Assembly (NCBI RefSeq): GCF_040939455.1
Contig: NC_134108.1
Location: 83,000,001 to 83,064,000 of the forward strand
DNA length: 64,000 nucleotides
Reading direction: 5' to 3'
From: Microcebus murinus
Lineage: Eukaryota; Chordata; Mammalia; Primates; Cheirogaleidae
Positions 47,080 to 57,544 of the stretch are shown here, piece after piece. The first letter of the stretch is position 1, and the number at the start of each line of letters is the position of its first letter. The translations under genes were made by a program, and so were the position numbers. Below the pieces are notes generated by a model that was given only the letters and a program-made list of their open reading frames with translations, was not told where the DNA came from and searched no databases.

Positions 47080-48225
47080 GACATGATCTCTCAGAATATC
47101 CTTTTCCCCACCTTGCTTGGCTCAGCTCAAAGATATTCCAGGTCTTCCTTTTTTAGTATGGCAATTTTCTCCCTGCAGTGAAACAGTCCCAATAGAGTGT
47201 GTGAAATGTGTGCTATTTGTGTTGAGGAGGGAGGAGAGGACAATGCATTAAGGAAGCTTCTCTCCCCTCCTGTGCCGTAATTAGGAGACAGGGCACACGG
47301 TGAAATGCATTATGCAGATATGTTTTTACAGGCTAAATTGTTCTTTACAGTTTTTCATTGATCAGGTAAAATGACCTCTGGTATGTTCTTAGTATTACCT
47401 TAAAATTTTTAGTAATCTTCTTGCTGTTCAAAATACTCTGGTCACAAATAATATAAATCAGTAATTTTGAATCATTAGCTAGGGAAAATTCTGGGCACTG
47501 AATAAAACTGTTTTAAATGGATATTCTTTAGCAGATTTCACTTGAGTACTTTAAATTCGTTCAACATGTATGAGTACATTTAGTACGGAAATGAAGCAAA
47601 TGTTTAAGAAGTGGTTACATAAGCTGGCCTCTTCTCCTTCTGTATGTGGGGGGAACAAGCTGTCTCAAGGGCATATAAGGCATCTTACTCCCCCATACAG
47701 CTCAAGTGAGGACTGTTTCTTCCCTGGGTTTCAGAAAATCAACAGAGGAATACCCTAGCTTAAACTAGGGAGAGGAGAGAAGTTATTTGAAAGTTAAATT
47801 ATCTTAGGGGCTTTTCAACGTGTAACTCCTTCATGGGTGATTATAACTTTAATTCTTCCTTGATACCAACACCTTCTTTTCCCCCTTGAGAGATTGTAAA
47901 TCCCAAATTCATGGACACATATAAAGGAATCATTTGTTCCTGGAATCCTTGAAATGGAAGCAATATCATGCATATATGTTTGTATGCACATTTCTCTCAT
48001 GAGAGGACTTATGCAATGTTATGGAATATTCTGGATTGAATCCAAGAAAAAATAAGAACGACTCATTTAGAGGAAACTTGTTCTGAAAAGATGTTTATAT
48101 AACACATTAGGGAAGATGCTTGAGTCCCTACTGTTTGAGGCATCAAATAAAAATGTGAGAAACCCGTACCTAAATTTCCTCACAAGATAATACTCCTCAG
48201 TCTGCTATACCATTTCTGTACCTAC
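47080..48225. other. Unassigned DNA
   Basis: No repeat or gene recognised. Frames of about 60 codons at 47570 and 47815 are unsupported. Confidence 0.45.
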
Positions 48226-48432
48226 CTTTAGAGCAGGAGTCCTCAAACTTTCTAAACACGGGGCCAGTTCACTGTCCCTCAGACCGTTGGAGGGCCGGAC
48301 TGTAGTTTAAAAAAAACTATGAACAAATTCCTATGCACACTGCACATATCTTATTTTGAAGTAAAAAAACAAACGGGCAAAAACATCTGCATGTGGCCTG
48401 CGGGCCACAGTTTGAGGACGCCTGCTTTAGAG
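48226..48432. repeat. 8-bp target-site duplication of hAT element
   Basis: CTTTAGAG occurs at 48226-48233 and again at 48425-48432, immediately outside the terminal inverted repeats of the element between them. An exact 8-bp duplication is the hallmark of hAT transposition. Confidence 0.93.
48234..48424. mobile_element. 191-bp hAT miniature DNA transposon (non-autonomous)
   Basis: The left end CAGGAGTCCTCAAACT and the right end, read in reverse complement as CAGGCGTCCTCAAACT, match in 15 of 16 bases. Inside each end lies a related GGGGCC/GGCCCGC-type block. The interior is AT-rich (TTATTTTGAAGTAAAAAAAC) with no coding capacity. CAG...CTG termini plus the 8-bp duplication assign it to hAT. 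It was moved by a transposase encoded elsewhere. The ends look less decayed than those of the MER5A-like copy at 15672, suggesting a younger insertion. I recall similar ends in mammalian hAT families but cannot give a reliable name. Confidence 0.93.
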
Positions 48433-50069
48433 TTTTGTGAGTGGGAAGTGGATATCTTCTTGTTCATAATCTCCTGTTGTAAGAAATAAGCCCAAAATTC
48501 AATAATGTAATATTGTGATAATTCTCCAGTCTCTTGAGTATACTTTGCACAACACTTTGAAAGGACATGGCTGTTGAAGAGATTCCAGCTCTCATTTACC
48601 TCAAAGCTACACTATGGTACTTCCCCTCCTTTGCAGGAGTAGGAAATGAATAGGCTCGTAGTTGCCTTTTCCCTAATCCCTGAAAGAGAGCAGGCAGTGT
48701 AGGTTAGCCTCGGCTCAAAGAGTTGGCCAGAGCTGACCACATTGGAATTTTAGAGTGTTATGCAAATTCTTCACTGGATATCTAGCATATGGTATATGCT
48801 ACTAGGTGTGAAATGATTGAAATTTTAATGAACAGTTTATACTTGAGTTTCCAAGGACCTCAGGCATTTAAAGATGGTTGGTCTGTGAAATACCCCTGAA
48901 TGAAAATGACCCCAGGTAACTGAACATTATTCACTCTATATATGTGTGTATTATACAGTCAAATACTGAAATGAAAGCCTCACAGAATGCTGATTGTATT
49001 TGACATGCAGTTCTGCATAATTGTTGCTGAAGTAAAGAAAATGACATACAGAATTTTGTTCACGGCTTCATTATAGATGTGGTTAGATATGGTATTTGGG
49101 AGGCAAATTATATGATATTATTAAAAGTGAAAGTAGCTCCTGTAGACTTACCCTGTATATCATTGCCTCAAATTTTCTGAATAAATCACAGTTTTGGCCA
49201 ATGTACACAATAGCAACTGATTTATTTCATGGATAAGAAATCAGTAATCATAGCACCTTAATAAACATGAAAATCTTAAAATGTTAAAACTCTCAGAAAT
49301 GCAATCAGGTATAAGCTGCGCTGTCCATCTTGTCTACTTTATAAACAATTTCTGATGCTAGATAATTTACATAGCATCAAGAAATATTTCCATGAATATA
49401 ATAAGAATGAATGAAAACTGGTAAGTCCCAGACTAGTAGATTTAACATACACAGTACAGTTTTATAACCATCTGTTAATTCTCTCTGGCCATACAACTCC
49501 TCAGCTAACTAGAGCATGCAATTAACCAAGCCATTCCAATTCTTAACCATGTTATATAAACAGGCATTTATTATATTTACTATAAAAAGAAATGATTCTG
49601 TGGGAATCATAGCTGTCAATCATTTATAACTACTTCCAATGAAGAAGCAAACTTTAGGGCATTATTGAGACCAAAAAAATGAAAATTCACTTTAAAAAGT
49701 TTGGCTCCAGAAACATAATTGAAAATTAGTAGATTTCATGAATTTAGTTAAGGTTAAAAATAAAGATTTGAGACAGTTTAAGCACCACTGGGAAAATTAT
49801 TTATTTTCTCATGAGAAGGTTAGAAGATGGCAAAAAACACATTTCCTAATTTCAAGAAATATTAGGTAAATCACAGGCCAGCTTACTACTCAGATTTACT
49901 CTGTCAGGTATGATTTTGGTGCCCTTTGCTTATGATCATAATTACAATCATCATGTTTACAGATGACTTTGGAAGCATTCATAGACAATATGCAAATTTT
50001 ATAAGGCTGGGTGTATGTATATAACCAATAATTTGTTTCTTACTTCATCTGTTTCTTTAAAAAGACTTT
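48433..50069. other. AT-rich DNA, nothing recognised
   Basis: No repeat or gene recognised over 1.6 kb. Confidence 0.45.
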
Positions 50070-50180
50070 TCCCCTTACTTGTCTTTTCTCCTTTCCTTTC
50101 TTTATTCCCCCATTTCCTTTCTCTTTTCTTCCCTTTACCCTCCTTCTTTCTTTCCTTTTTTTTCCTTTCTCTTATTAATA
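50070..50180 (+). repeat. Polypyrimidine (T/C) tract
   Basis: About 110 bases nearly all T and C (CTTTTCTCCTTTCCTTTC-like). The 63-codon plus-strand frame 50015-50206, rich in Leu/Phe/Pro/Ser, is its product and not a gene. Confidence 0.85.
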
Positions 50181-50254
50181 ATCAGCGTTATTCTTATATG
50201 TCTTAAGTAGACATGCACATTTTCTAAAAGGAAGTTTGTCATGCCTACCTCTAT

Positions 50255-50410
50255 TTTTGCATCTGTTACTTATTTGCTTCATTAATTTCCCTGCACCTCA
50301 TTGTCCTAACCTAGACTTTGGAGATGATAGTTTCTGATGCATAGAGTAGTTGAGAGCAATAGATGGATGATGTACAGGGCCCCTAGCATAGCTCAAAATA
50401 AATGCTCAAC
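50255..50410 (+). mobile_element. MIR SINE fragment
   Basis: Weak MIR order: TTACTTATTTGCTTCATTAA, CTGCACCTCATTGTCCTAAC, GGAGATGATAGTTTCTGATG, TTGAGAGCAATAGATGG, CCTAGCATAGCTCAAAATAA, ATGCTCAAC. Confidence 0.6.
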
Positions 50411-51690
50411 TTCCTTTTCCCCTACCAAGGTATCATAATAAAGCATTATTGCTCACTGTCTCATCTCAAGACCTTCCAATTCAGAACTTTTCTTACAGCA
50501 GTCCCTCTAGGCAATGCCTCGTATCTCGATCTTTGCCTGTTATTAACCCTTATCTGTCACTTATCCTGTTCCCTAAAGGTTCTTGCCACATCTCAGATAT
50601 AGGGCTATTTGGGCAAAACTGCTATAACTGAGCAGCTGTTTGGTTTTCCTGGATAAGAAATTTTATTTTCACACTCAACTTCAGTGAGCAATATCTTATT
50701 CTAAAGAAATAATACATCTGATAGGAGATAGTTCAGATGAACTAGAAGGTGTGTGAAAGATAATTTGGGTTTATTAGGTCTTTCTAGGCCCATTAAATAC
50801 TGTCATGTACAAGCTATATATGTGGCTTTTAAATTCTGGTTCACTGTATGATACATGCCCAAGAATGAAACAAAAACATCTCCATTTTTTTTTTATTAAA
50901 CCAAGTATTTCACATATATTGTTAATAATCTCATGTGAATTTTTTAATAACTTAGCATAGCACATTTATTTACATGGTGTTTACTATTTAAAGTAATGTT
51001 TTATCAGTTGGGAACCCACTAGTTTTTTCCAACATTCCAATTTTTTTTTTCTTTTTTTCTTTGTGGTCTGATATGCCAACTCTAATAGGATGAAGCAGAG
51101 ATAGTAACTCTGAAGGAGAACATCTAGGTTTGGAGAACAGTGCAAACCACAAATGCATGGGTATGAAAATACTGAGAGAACTATAAAGGCCATGAGTATT
51201 TCCTGCATTAAACACACAATTGGCTGGGGTTCTATGGAATTTGATGGTGGGAAAGACAGAATCATCTGACTTTAAACCACTAAAAGAAAGGAAAAACAGC
51301 AAAGTGGATTTTTTTAAGCTCTACTGAAGACAGAAGAAACATAAATTCCCTTAGTATTGCCTGTTTATCACACCACACACTATGACATCTCAAATGTGTG
51401 ATAGTGAGACACAGCTTTTACCATCCCAAATATTAACTAGTTGAGAATCTTTAAGTTTTTTAACTTCTACCTTTTTCCTACACAACTTAGTGTTGGGAAA
51501 TACCCCCTAAACTAATGCATTTTCATTACATATCCAGTGTAATGATGGTGCTAGTTCCCAGAGTGTATGGTGGGTAAGGCAGGATGAACATGAATTTGGG
51601 AAATATTGTACGACCATTGAAAATGCATGAACCCAAATTTGTTTCCCACTTTTTGTACCAATTTCAAAACATAAAATTTTGCTTCAAGAC
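50411..51690. other. Unassigned DNA
   Basis: Two overlapping minus-strand frames of 93 and 104 codons at 50984-51302 share bases in different frames and cross a T-rich tract at 51030-51061. Neither has a known motif, so I treat both as chance. No repeat recognised. Confidence 0.45.
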
Positions 51691-51702
51691 AGCAATTAAA
51701 AT

Positions 51703-51705
51703 TTA

Positions 51706-51752
<47 letters not shown>

Positions 51753-51763
51753 TTTTTTTTTTT
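51703..51763. repeat. (TA)n/TG microsatellite and T-run in the Alu tail
   Basis: Between the left target duplication and the Alu body lie TGTGTGTATATATATAT-type steps, an ACATATATAT segment and a T-run (51752-51763). On the Alu strand this is the position of the A-tail, so the microsatellite probably grew from the tail. Confidence 0.85.
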
Positions 51764-52076
51764 GAGACAGAGTCTCACTTTGTTGCTCGGGCTAGAGTGA
51801 AGTGGCGTCAGCCTAGCTCACAGCAACCTCAAACTCCTGGGCTCAAGCAATCCTTCTGCCTCGCCTCCCAAGTAGCTGGGACTACAGGCATGCACCACCA
51901 TGCCCGGCTAATTTTTTCTATATATTTTTAGTTGGCCAATTAATTTCTTTCTATTTATGATAGAGACGGGGTCTCCCTCTTGCTCAGACTGGTTTCGAAC
52001 TCCTGACCTTGAGCCATCCGCCCGCCTTGGCTTCCCAGAGTGCTGGGATTACAGGCGTGAGCCACCGTTCCTGGCC
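51764..52076 (-). mobile_element. Alu SINE, lemur-type subfamily, full length
   Basis: A complete minus-strand Alu: on the plus strand it begins GAGACAGAGTCTCACTTTGT and ends GAGCCACCGTTCCTGGCC. The middle reads TTAGTTGGCCAATTAATTTC, then TTTCTATTTATGATAGAGAC, matching the lemur-diagnostic segment in the element at 1330. Both monomers and the polymerase III promoter boxes are present. The 115-codon plus-strand frame 51584-51931 runs through the microsatellite into antisense Alu and is not a gene. Confidence 0.95.
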
Positions 52077-52095
52077 AGCAAATAAAATGTGTATA

Positions 52096-54269
52096 GAATT
52101 ACAAGTGATATGTTATGAAGGATCTCACCGCTGGAACAAACCAGTTATATGTCTGTGACTGCATTATTATTTTCATATTTTTTGTTTTGTTTTTATGGAT
52201 ATTTGAAATGCCAATGCTGCACTCTCTGTTTTACTCAACTCTCAGCATAAGGCCTACAAAATTGACCTTGCCTTAACTGTTTAGGCAAATCACATATGGA
52301 TTATCTTGAACACTAATAATCTTTATTCCCAAGTTGATGGAAAGGAAAAGCATTCAATAATTGATCTTTAAAGTTGTGCCAATAGATTAGGTACATTGAC
52401 TTTATTGCATTGCTCAGCATTTATGTAATAATTTTGGAAATATATGGGTAGAAAAACAATTTGGTCCAGTGTATCTAACATTTAAGCAATTCCCAGTTAG
52501 TGTATTAATATTGATTGTTTACAGCTAATATCTATTCTTATTAGTCAGCATCCATGCTGGTTCAATTAAATTTTTGACTATCACCTATGTTTGCAGTTAT
52601 TGGAAAATATACAAGTGATTTTTAAAATTATTTTTAATTTACATGAATATTATCTTACCAGGTCTCTGAATTTAGTTAATATTAGATGAATATCGCCAGA
52701 TAAATATAAGTGATAATTTTAAATTAAATAGTCTAAATAGTCTAAAATAGTCTGGACACATTCAGACCTTTTTTATCTTAAATTATTCATGGGATTATAA
52801 ATAGTACAAGTTTAAGCAGCACAGTGCTGCTAGTTAACTAAAATGATAATATGTAAACATAATATGTAAACATTATGATATGTAATTATGTTTTTATCAG
52901 TTCCTATGAAATTTTCTAAATGATGCACAGTACATCTAACTAACGGGTATATTTTTTTCTGTATCTATATCTACAACTATATCTATATCTACCCATATCT
53001 GTCACTGTTAAAGAGATGCTTTCAATTTCTCTTCAGTCTAGGAAAGTAGTATTCTTCTAAATTACCCATGATAATCTATATGGAGACTAAGAAAAATTTT
53101 CTCATAGTATAAAATATCATTTTTGCTTTTTATATTTTCATAGATATATTTCCCATTCAAGGTACATATATATATTTGTATATATATAATATATATGTAA
53201 TATATATATATTTGAGTAAAACCAAGCACATGATTTTACACATTGTTTTTATAATACTCTGTGCATATTTCTAGTATATGTATGTTAATAATACATACTA
53301 GTTCTTAGAGTACGTGTGTATCTTCTTCACTACACTCCCCAAAAGGGCTATCTTTTACGACCACAGGAGGCTTGAGGAAATTGCTTATTCATTGGATGGA
53401 TGAATGAATGAATGAATGGTTTCGATTACTGAAACCTTCCATTTGATTTGTAGGATTTGATCTGTGGACTTTCTCTGAAGATATATTCAGAACTGCTAAT
53501 GGGGGCATTATTACTAAATGTGTTGACTCTAACAGGTGCTTGATGTTTAACTAGAATTTAGCAATTCAAACTATTGCCTTGTATCTATAAAAAAAAACAA
53601 AACACACCTATGTGTGGTTTTCCAACATTCATGAACAGCTACTATGTCCTAATGAAGCTTAAAAAATAGTTTGTAAAACTAGATACTCAAAAAATTTGTT
53701 TAGGGTACAGAAAATTTGTATTGACTTTGCCCAAACTTATCATTAACATGGTTGAACAAGTCCAAAGGCTTTAGAGCATAGTTTGAATCCTTACATGCTG
53801 CATGGACCTGTTTGATTATGACACATAATTGGATTCAGCAACATTAAAGAGGACTAAAAAAAATAAATAAATTAAGAAAACCACACAGACACACAGGAAG
53901 GATTGGCAGGAAATTGCAAAATTGCTGTACCAAAATTAAAGCAAACAACAAAGAAAGCAATTAGTGATGATTAAACTCAGGGGGAAAAAGACTTCAGCTC
54001 TTCTTGTTGGATAGAAAATATTTTTGCATGATACATATTTATAGACCTAGAAAATGTCACTGATCTGTAGAGAATTAATACTCTTGTTTCCTCTCTTCTA
54101 TTGCTTTTAATTATAACTACTTCTACTTTATCATAACCACTATAGTCTTCCACTCCTCTGGCCACTGAAAAGTAGTAGAAATGTACCCTGCAACAGAATC
54201 TGCACACCACAGAGATATAACAATGACTACCATGGAGAAACTGGGCAACTGATCACTGCATTGTACCTC
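52096..54269. other. AT-rich DNA with several simple-sequence patches
   Basis: Contains three TAGTCTAAA-type repeats at 52728-52752, a duplicated AATATGTAAACAT at about 52848-52874, TATCTATATCTAC steps at about 52963-52992, a (TA)n patch at about 53165-53212, and (GAAT)n at about 53400-53419. No named transposon or gene recognised. Confidence 0.55.
53165..53212. repeat. (TA)n-rich microsatellite
   Basis: ACATATATATATTTG and TATATATATAATATATATG steps, interrupted several times. Confidence 0.8.
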
Positions 54270-54430
54270 CCAAGTAGTTTCTCAAAGGCTAAGACTGTCT
54301 GCTTTGCAATAAAACCTAACTGGGTTGAATCCCAGCTCTACCACTTACTAGCTATGAGGTCTAGGCCAAATCACTTCCAGACGCCTTAGTCTCCTTGTCT
54401 ATGAAATGAGACAAAAACATCTATCACTTA
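54270..54430 (+). mobile_element. MIR SINE fragment
   Basis: AACTGGGTTGAATCCCAGCT, CTACCACTTACTAGCTATGA, GGTCTAGGCCAAATCACTTC, TTAGTCTCCTTGTCTATGAA and ATGAGACAAAAAC correspond to the MIR head and core in order. A short L2-like piece follows at 54440-54530 (AAGGTCCTGACTTATC). Confidence 0.85.
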
Positions 54431-54529
54431 GAAATTTTTCAATAAAAGCTTTTACAATTTAAAAGATTCACTGGCTGGAATTCAAGGTCCTGACTTATCT
54501 TGTGCTCTCCTGGCCATCTTAAGAGGTGT

Positions 54530-54660
54530 GTTGCTAACTGGCTGGACCCAGACCTTCCAGATCCTTTCGAAAATCCCGGCGAGGCTGGCTCCTGAGCTCA
54601 GTCAGCAGGCTGCAATCATTACTCAGGCTCCGAAGGGGAGATGGAAAATTACTCATAGTG
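54530..54660. other. CpG-bearing patch of even composition
   Basis: Four CpG dinucleotides fall within about 90 bases (CCTTTCGAAAATCCCGGCGA, CTCCGAAGGGG), unusual for this window. It includes a short palindrome CTGAGCTCAG and a TCAGTCAGCA string resembling a MAF/NF-E2 half-site. No repeat family recognised. It could be conserved non-coding DNA or simply an unrecognised fragment. Confidence 0.45.
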
Positions 54661-55334
54661 CTACATGAAGATGACTATATAAATTTCAAATTAAATTTTC
54701 TGCTGTCTTATCAGAATACAATTGTCCAAAACTAAGCTTATTATCTATGTTATTTTCTTTCCTGAAGTTGGCCTTTTCTCTCATCATTGTGTTTGGTAGT
54801 ATTTTACTTAAAGGGATCAACTTACTTTCATACATAAGGCATTTCTGAAAAATACGTTAGATGGTCAAGCATATTTTCACAAAAGATACTGAAGCAACTA
54901 GGGGGCAGTGCTGCCTAGTGATAGCTCAAATCATCTTTAGTCAGCTGAGGTGTGAAAAATAATTCAGACTCCAAAACAGAAGAGAATTGGTAATGGAATG
55001 TGTTAAACTGAGCATGAGCATCATGTGAAAGTAAAATTCCTGATAGATGCAGACCACCCACCATATTCTCATATGAACAGGAATTTATGAGCTCTGAGTC
55101 ATCTTTGACTCTTTCTTATTCCCATATTAATGAGCCTCAGCTTTAGCTTAGTTGAGGACTACTTTGGTTGTTAATACCTTTTTCATCAGCCCTTTTATGC
55201 TTCTCACAGTTCCAGTTTTAGTTTGGCCTCTTATCACTTCATATCTAGACTAATCAAGTACCTCTTACTTGATACCACTGCATTTAAAAGAGATTGGCTT
55301 TCCAAAATTGAGCTTTCCTCCCTGAGAGGCAGTC
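54661..55334. other. Unassigned DNA with weak L2-like pieces
   Basis: Around 54720-54790 and 55080-55130 short strings (AACTAAGCTTATTATC, GCTCTGAGTCATCTTTGACT) recall L2 ORF2. If real, they would be part of an L2 relic older than the one at 55590. Evidence is weak. Confidence 0.35.
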
Positions 55335-55470
55335 TAACATCAGTAGAATATGCACCAGGGCCTGGTCCTTGGTTTCAGGAATATCTGCGTTTGCATCATG
55401 GTTTCACTATGTGCTGTGGGAATTGGGGTAAATTGATTAACCTGGCTTAGTCTCAGATTCTTGCTGAATT
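55335..55470 (+). mobile_element. MIR SINE fragment
   Basis: GCACCAGGGCCTGGTCC, GAATATCTGCGTTTGCATCA, TGGTTTCACTATGTGCTGTG, GGGGTAAATTGATTAACCTG and TTAGTCTCAGATTCTTGC follow the MIR head and core order with substitutions. The 75-codon frame covering it is not a gene. Confidence 0.6.
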
Positions 55471-55589
55471 TACCTCTTGTAATTAACATCTTCTCTTGAA
55501 TCATAAGTTCTTAGGTAATGGATGATCCATTTGTATAAAAACAAACTTTAATACCTTCAACCTAAAAGAAATAAATTAACAAAGAAAAA

Positions 55590-56635
55590 AATCTTCTCCC
55601 TTGATCTCACATCTGTCCTCCAGTTCCTGAGTCATTTCTCTGTTTTTTCTTGTGGAGACTCCTTGAAAATGTTATTTGCACTTGCTGTTTCCATTTCTTC
55701 ACTTCTCATTTCTCTCTATAGCATGCCAGCTACGGTCTTGCCACTGTCTGTCTGTCTGTGAAAACTGCATTTATTCTCCTAACCAATTTTATCATAGGCG
55801 ATGTTAATCCCTCTCCTCCTTCTCCTTCTCTCCTCTCCTTTTTTTGTTCTCCACTCCCCTCTCCCCTTCTGTCCCTTCCTTTCCCTTCTCTAAGTCATCT
55901 CATCTGTCTCTTATCTTTAAATAATATCTGTACACTGACACCTTCAAAATCTGGATTCCATATTAATGCCACAAATTGTGTATTCATCATTTTCTGTTTT
56001 TTTTTTAATTTCAGCATATTATGGGGGCACAAATTCTCTTTTCAGACTTTGCATAACTAAATGAGAATCTTTACCTTTATCCTCCGAAACCTCAAGTCTT
56101 CCCCATTTTAGTGTATGTTACTATTATCCACTTACTTTCCCAAGCAAAAAATAAATAAATAAAATCACCAACAAAACAAACAAACAAAAACAAGAGTCAT
56201 TCTTAATTCTTATCTTTATACTCACCCTTTGTCTGGACTTTCTGGTAGAATTCAATCTAATAGGCTTTTACCATAAAACATATACCCATATTTTCCCTGC
56301 GAGAGAGGGCCACTGCTACAACCCTGTCCATGCTGATGATGCATCACAAAGAAGACTGCAACCAGTCTTCCAACTGGTTTTCTTGCATCTACTTTTGCAC
56401 CCTTTCCAGCTATTCTCTATATAGCACACAGAGAGACTATCTTTACAACAGTGATAGTATCATGTCAATCTCCTACTTAAAATCCTCTATGAATTCCTCT
56501 TGTAATTCAAATATGGTACAAAAGTATTGCTGCTGCCTAGGAAGCCCTGCCTGATCTATGCATTATCTTTAACTCCAAATTCACCTTGATACACTTTCTT
56601 TATTAAGCACCTTCCAGAGAGAGTGGCCTTATTTC
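55590..56635 (+). mobile_element. L2 LINE relic, ORF2 reverse-transcriptase to 3' part
   Basis: Ordered L2 landmarks: TCCCTTGATCTCACATCTGT, CTCCAGTTCCTGAGTCATTT, CTCCTTGAAAATGTTATTTG, AAGAGTCATTCTTAATTCTT, CTTCCAACTGGTTTTCTTGC, ATCATGTCAATCTCCTACTT, AAAATCCTCTATGAATTCCT and GCCCTGCCTGATCTATGC. ORF2 encoded the reverse transcriptase; here it is full of stops and indels. A T/C-rich stretch at 55795-55900 is embedded. A short L1 3' end is inserted at about 55998-56036. The relic resumes at about 57040 after a hAT insertion. The 100-codon frame 55758-56060 is a mosaic of these pieces. Confidence 0.8.
55998..56036 (-). mobile_element. Very short L1 3'-end stub
   Basis: A T-run followed by AATTTCAGCATATTATGGGG and GCACAAAT is the reverse complement of the strepsirrhine L1 3' terminus plus A-tail. 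Only about 30 bases of L1 remain, so this would be an extreme 5' truncation. No clear target duplication was found. Confidence 0.7.
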
Positions 56636-56639
56636 AGTC

Positions 56640-56975
56640 CCTGTAACTATACTATGCAATATGGTAGCTGCTAATTACAAATGACCATTGAACACTTAAA
56701 TTACGATCACCATATTTAAATATTCTAATCTAAATCCATTTGTTCTTTAAGTGTAAAGTACATACCATACTTCAAAGACTTAGTGTAAAAATTAATGTCA
56801 AATATTCCATGACTTTTAAATTGATTACATGTAGAAATGCTGCTATTTTGTGTATATTAATAAAAGAAATCAAAATTAAATATTAATGTAATTTAACCAC
56901 TGTATTTTTACTTTTTAAATGTGTCTCCTAGGAATATAAAATGCATCTTGCATTATATTTCTAGAGGAAAACATA
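56640..56975 (-). mobile_element. hAT DNA transposon (MER33-like), nearly full length
   Basis: Ordered blocks match a hAT miniature element in reverse: ATGCAATATGGTAGCTGCTA, TGAACACTTAAATTACGATC, AGTGTAAAGTACATACCATA, CTTCAAAGACTTAGTGTAAA, TTGATTACATGTAGAAATGC, TTTTACTTTTTAAATGTGTC and GCATTATATTTCTAGAGG. I think of this as MER33, but the name is from memory. The ends are decayed and no 8-bp duplication is clear. It separates two L2 segments that lie in the expected order, so it inserted into the L2. Confidence 0.8.
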
Positions 56976-57039
56976 TTTCTAGAACAAACTAAACTTACTT
57001 CCATCTCAGTAACTCTGTGGTTTTTCTTTCTAGCTATCT

Positions 57040-57390
57040 TTTCTTTTTAATATTCTTCCAATAGAAGTTCACTTTATCGTTTTATCTGGTCTCAGATCCC
57101 AGTTCAAGATACACCTCATCAGAATGTCCCTGCTTGATCAGCCTACATACATTTTACCAGATCCCTAGCTCCACTATATTTACTCTTTATAGTATTTATT
57201 TCTTTTCATTTTTAACTCTTATTATTCTTTGAAATCATTATTATAATTATTATTTTAGTCATGCATAAGTTTATTGAAGAGATTGATATTGTCTATCTTG
57301 TTAATTTCTGTGCCCTGGAATTCATAGTTACCGGCAATTTGTAGATACTCAATTATATTCATTGACTGATTGAGATACTGAATGACTTGC
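57040..57390 (+). mobile_element. L2 LINE 3' end (continuation)
   Basis: ATCCCAGTTCAAGATACACC, TCATCAGAATGTCCCTGC, CTTTATAGTATTTATTTCTT, TTGTCTATCTTGTTAATTTC, TGTGCCCTGGAATTCATAG and TAGATACTCAATTATATTCA with an ATTGACTGATTGAG terminus follow the L2 3' end order. This is where the element at 55590 should end, so both are parts of one insertion. Confidence 0.82.
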
Positions 57391-57544
57391 TGGCTATCAA
57401 CAATGCTATTATTTTAACTTATATTTACACCTGCCGCATGCCTAGCAATTTCCTAAAATTAAAGAAATCCATTGCAGTTGGGTTGGGGGTGGAGAGTGTG
57501 AGAGTAGAGCTATGGAAAAGATAAACTAAGATACTCATATTTGT

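Larger units (their letters stand above)
51691..52095 (-). repeat. Target-site duplications flanking the second Alu
   Basis: AGCAATTAAAATTTATATA (51691-51709) and AGCAAATAAAATGTGTATA (52077-52095) match in 16 of 19 bases. They lie on either side of the Alu plus its tail-derived microsatellite. Confidence 0.72.

Noticed and set aside
50984..51302. Overlapping 93- and 104-codon minus-strand frames
   Set aside because: They overlap in different frames, cross a T-rich run and have no motif, upstream signal or splice context.
51584..51931. 115-codon plus-strand frame
   Set aside because: Runs through a TA/TG microsatellite into antisense Alu. The Ile/Tyr-rich run and the ETESHFVARARVKWRQ-like part are typical of repeat translation.
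55758..56060. 100-codon plus-strand frame with Pro/Ser-rich start
   Set aside because: The Ser/Pro-rich run is a T/C tract inside an L2 relic, and the end reads into an L1 3' stub.
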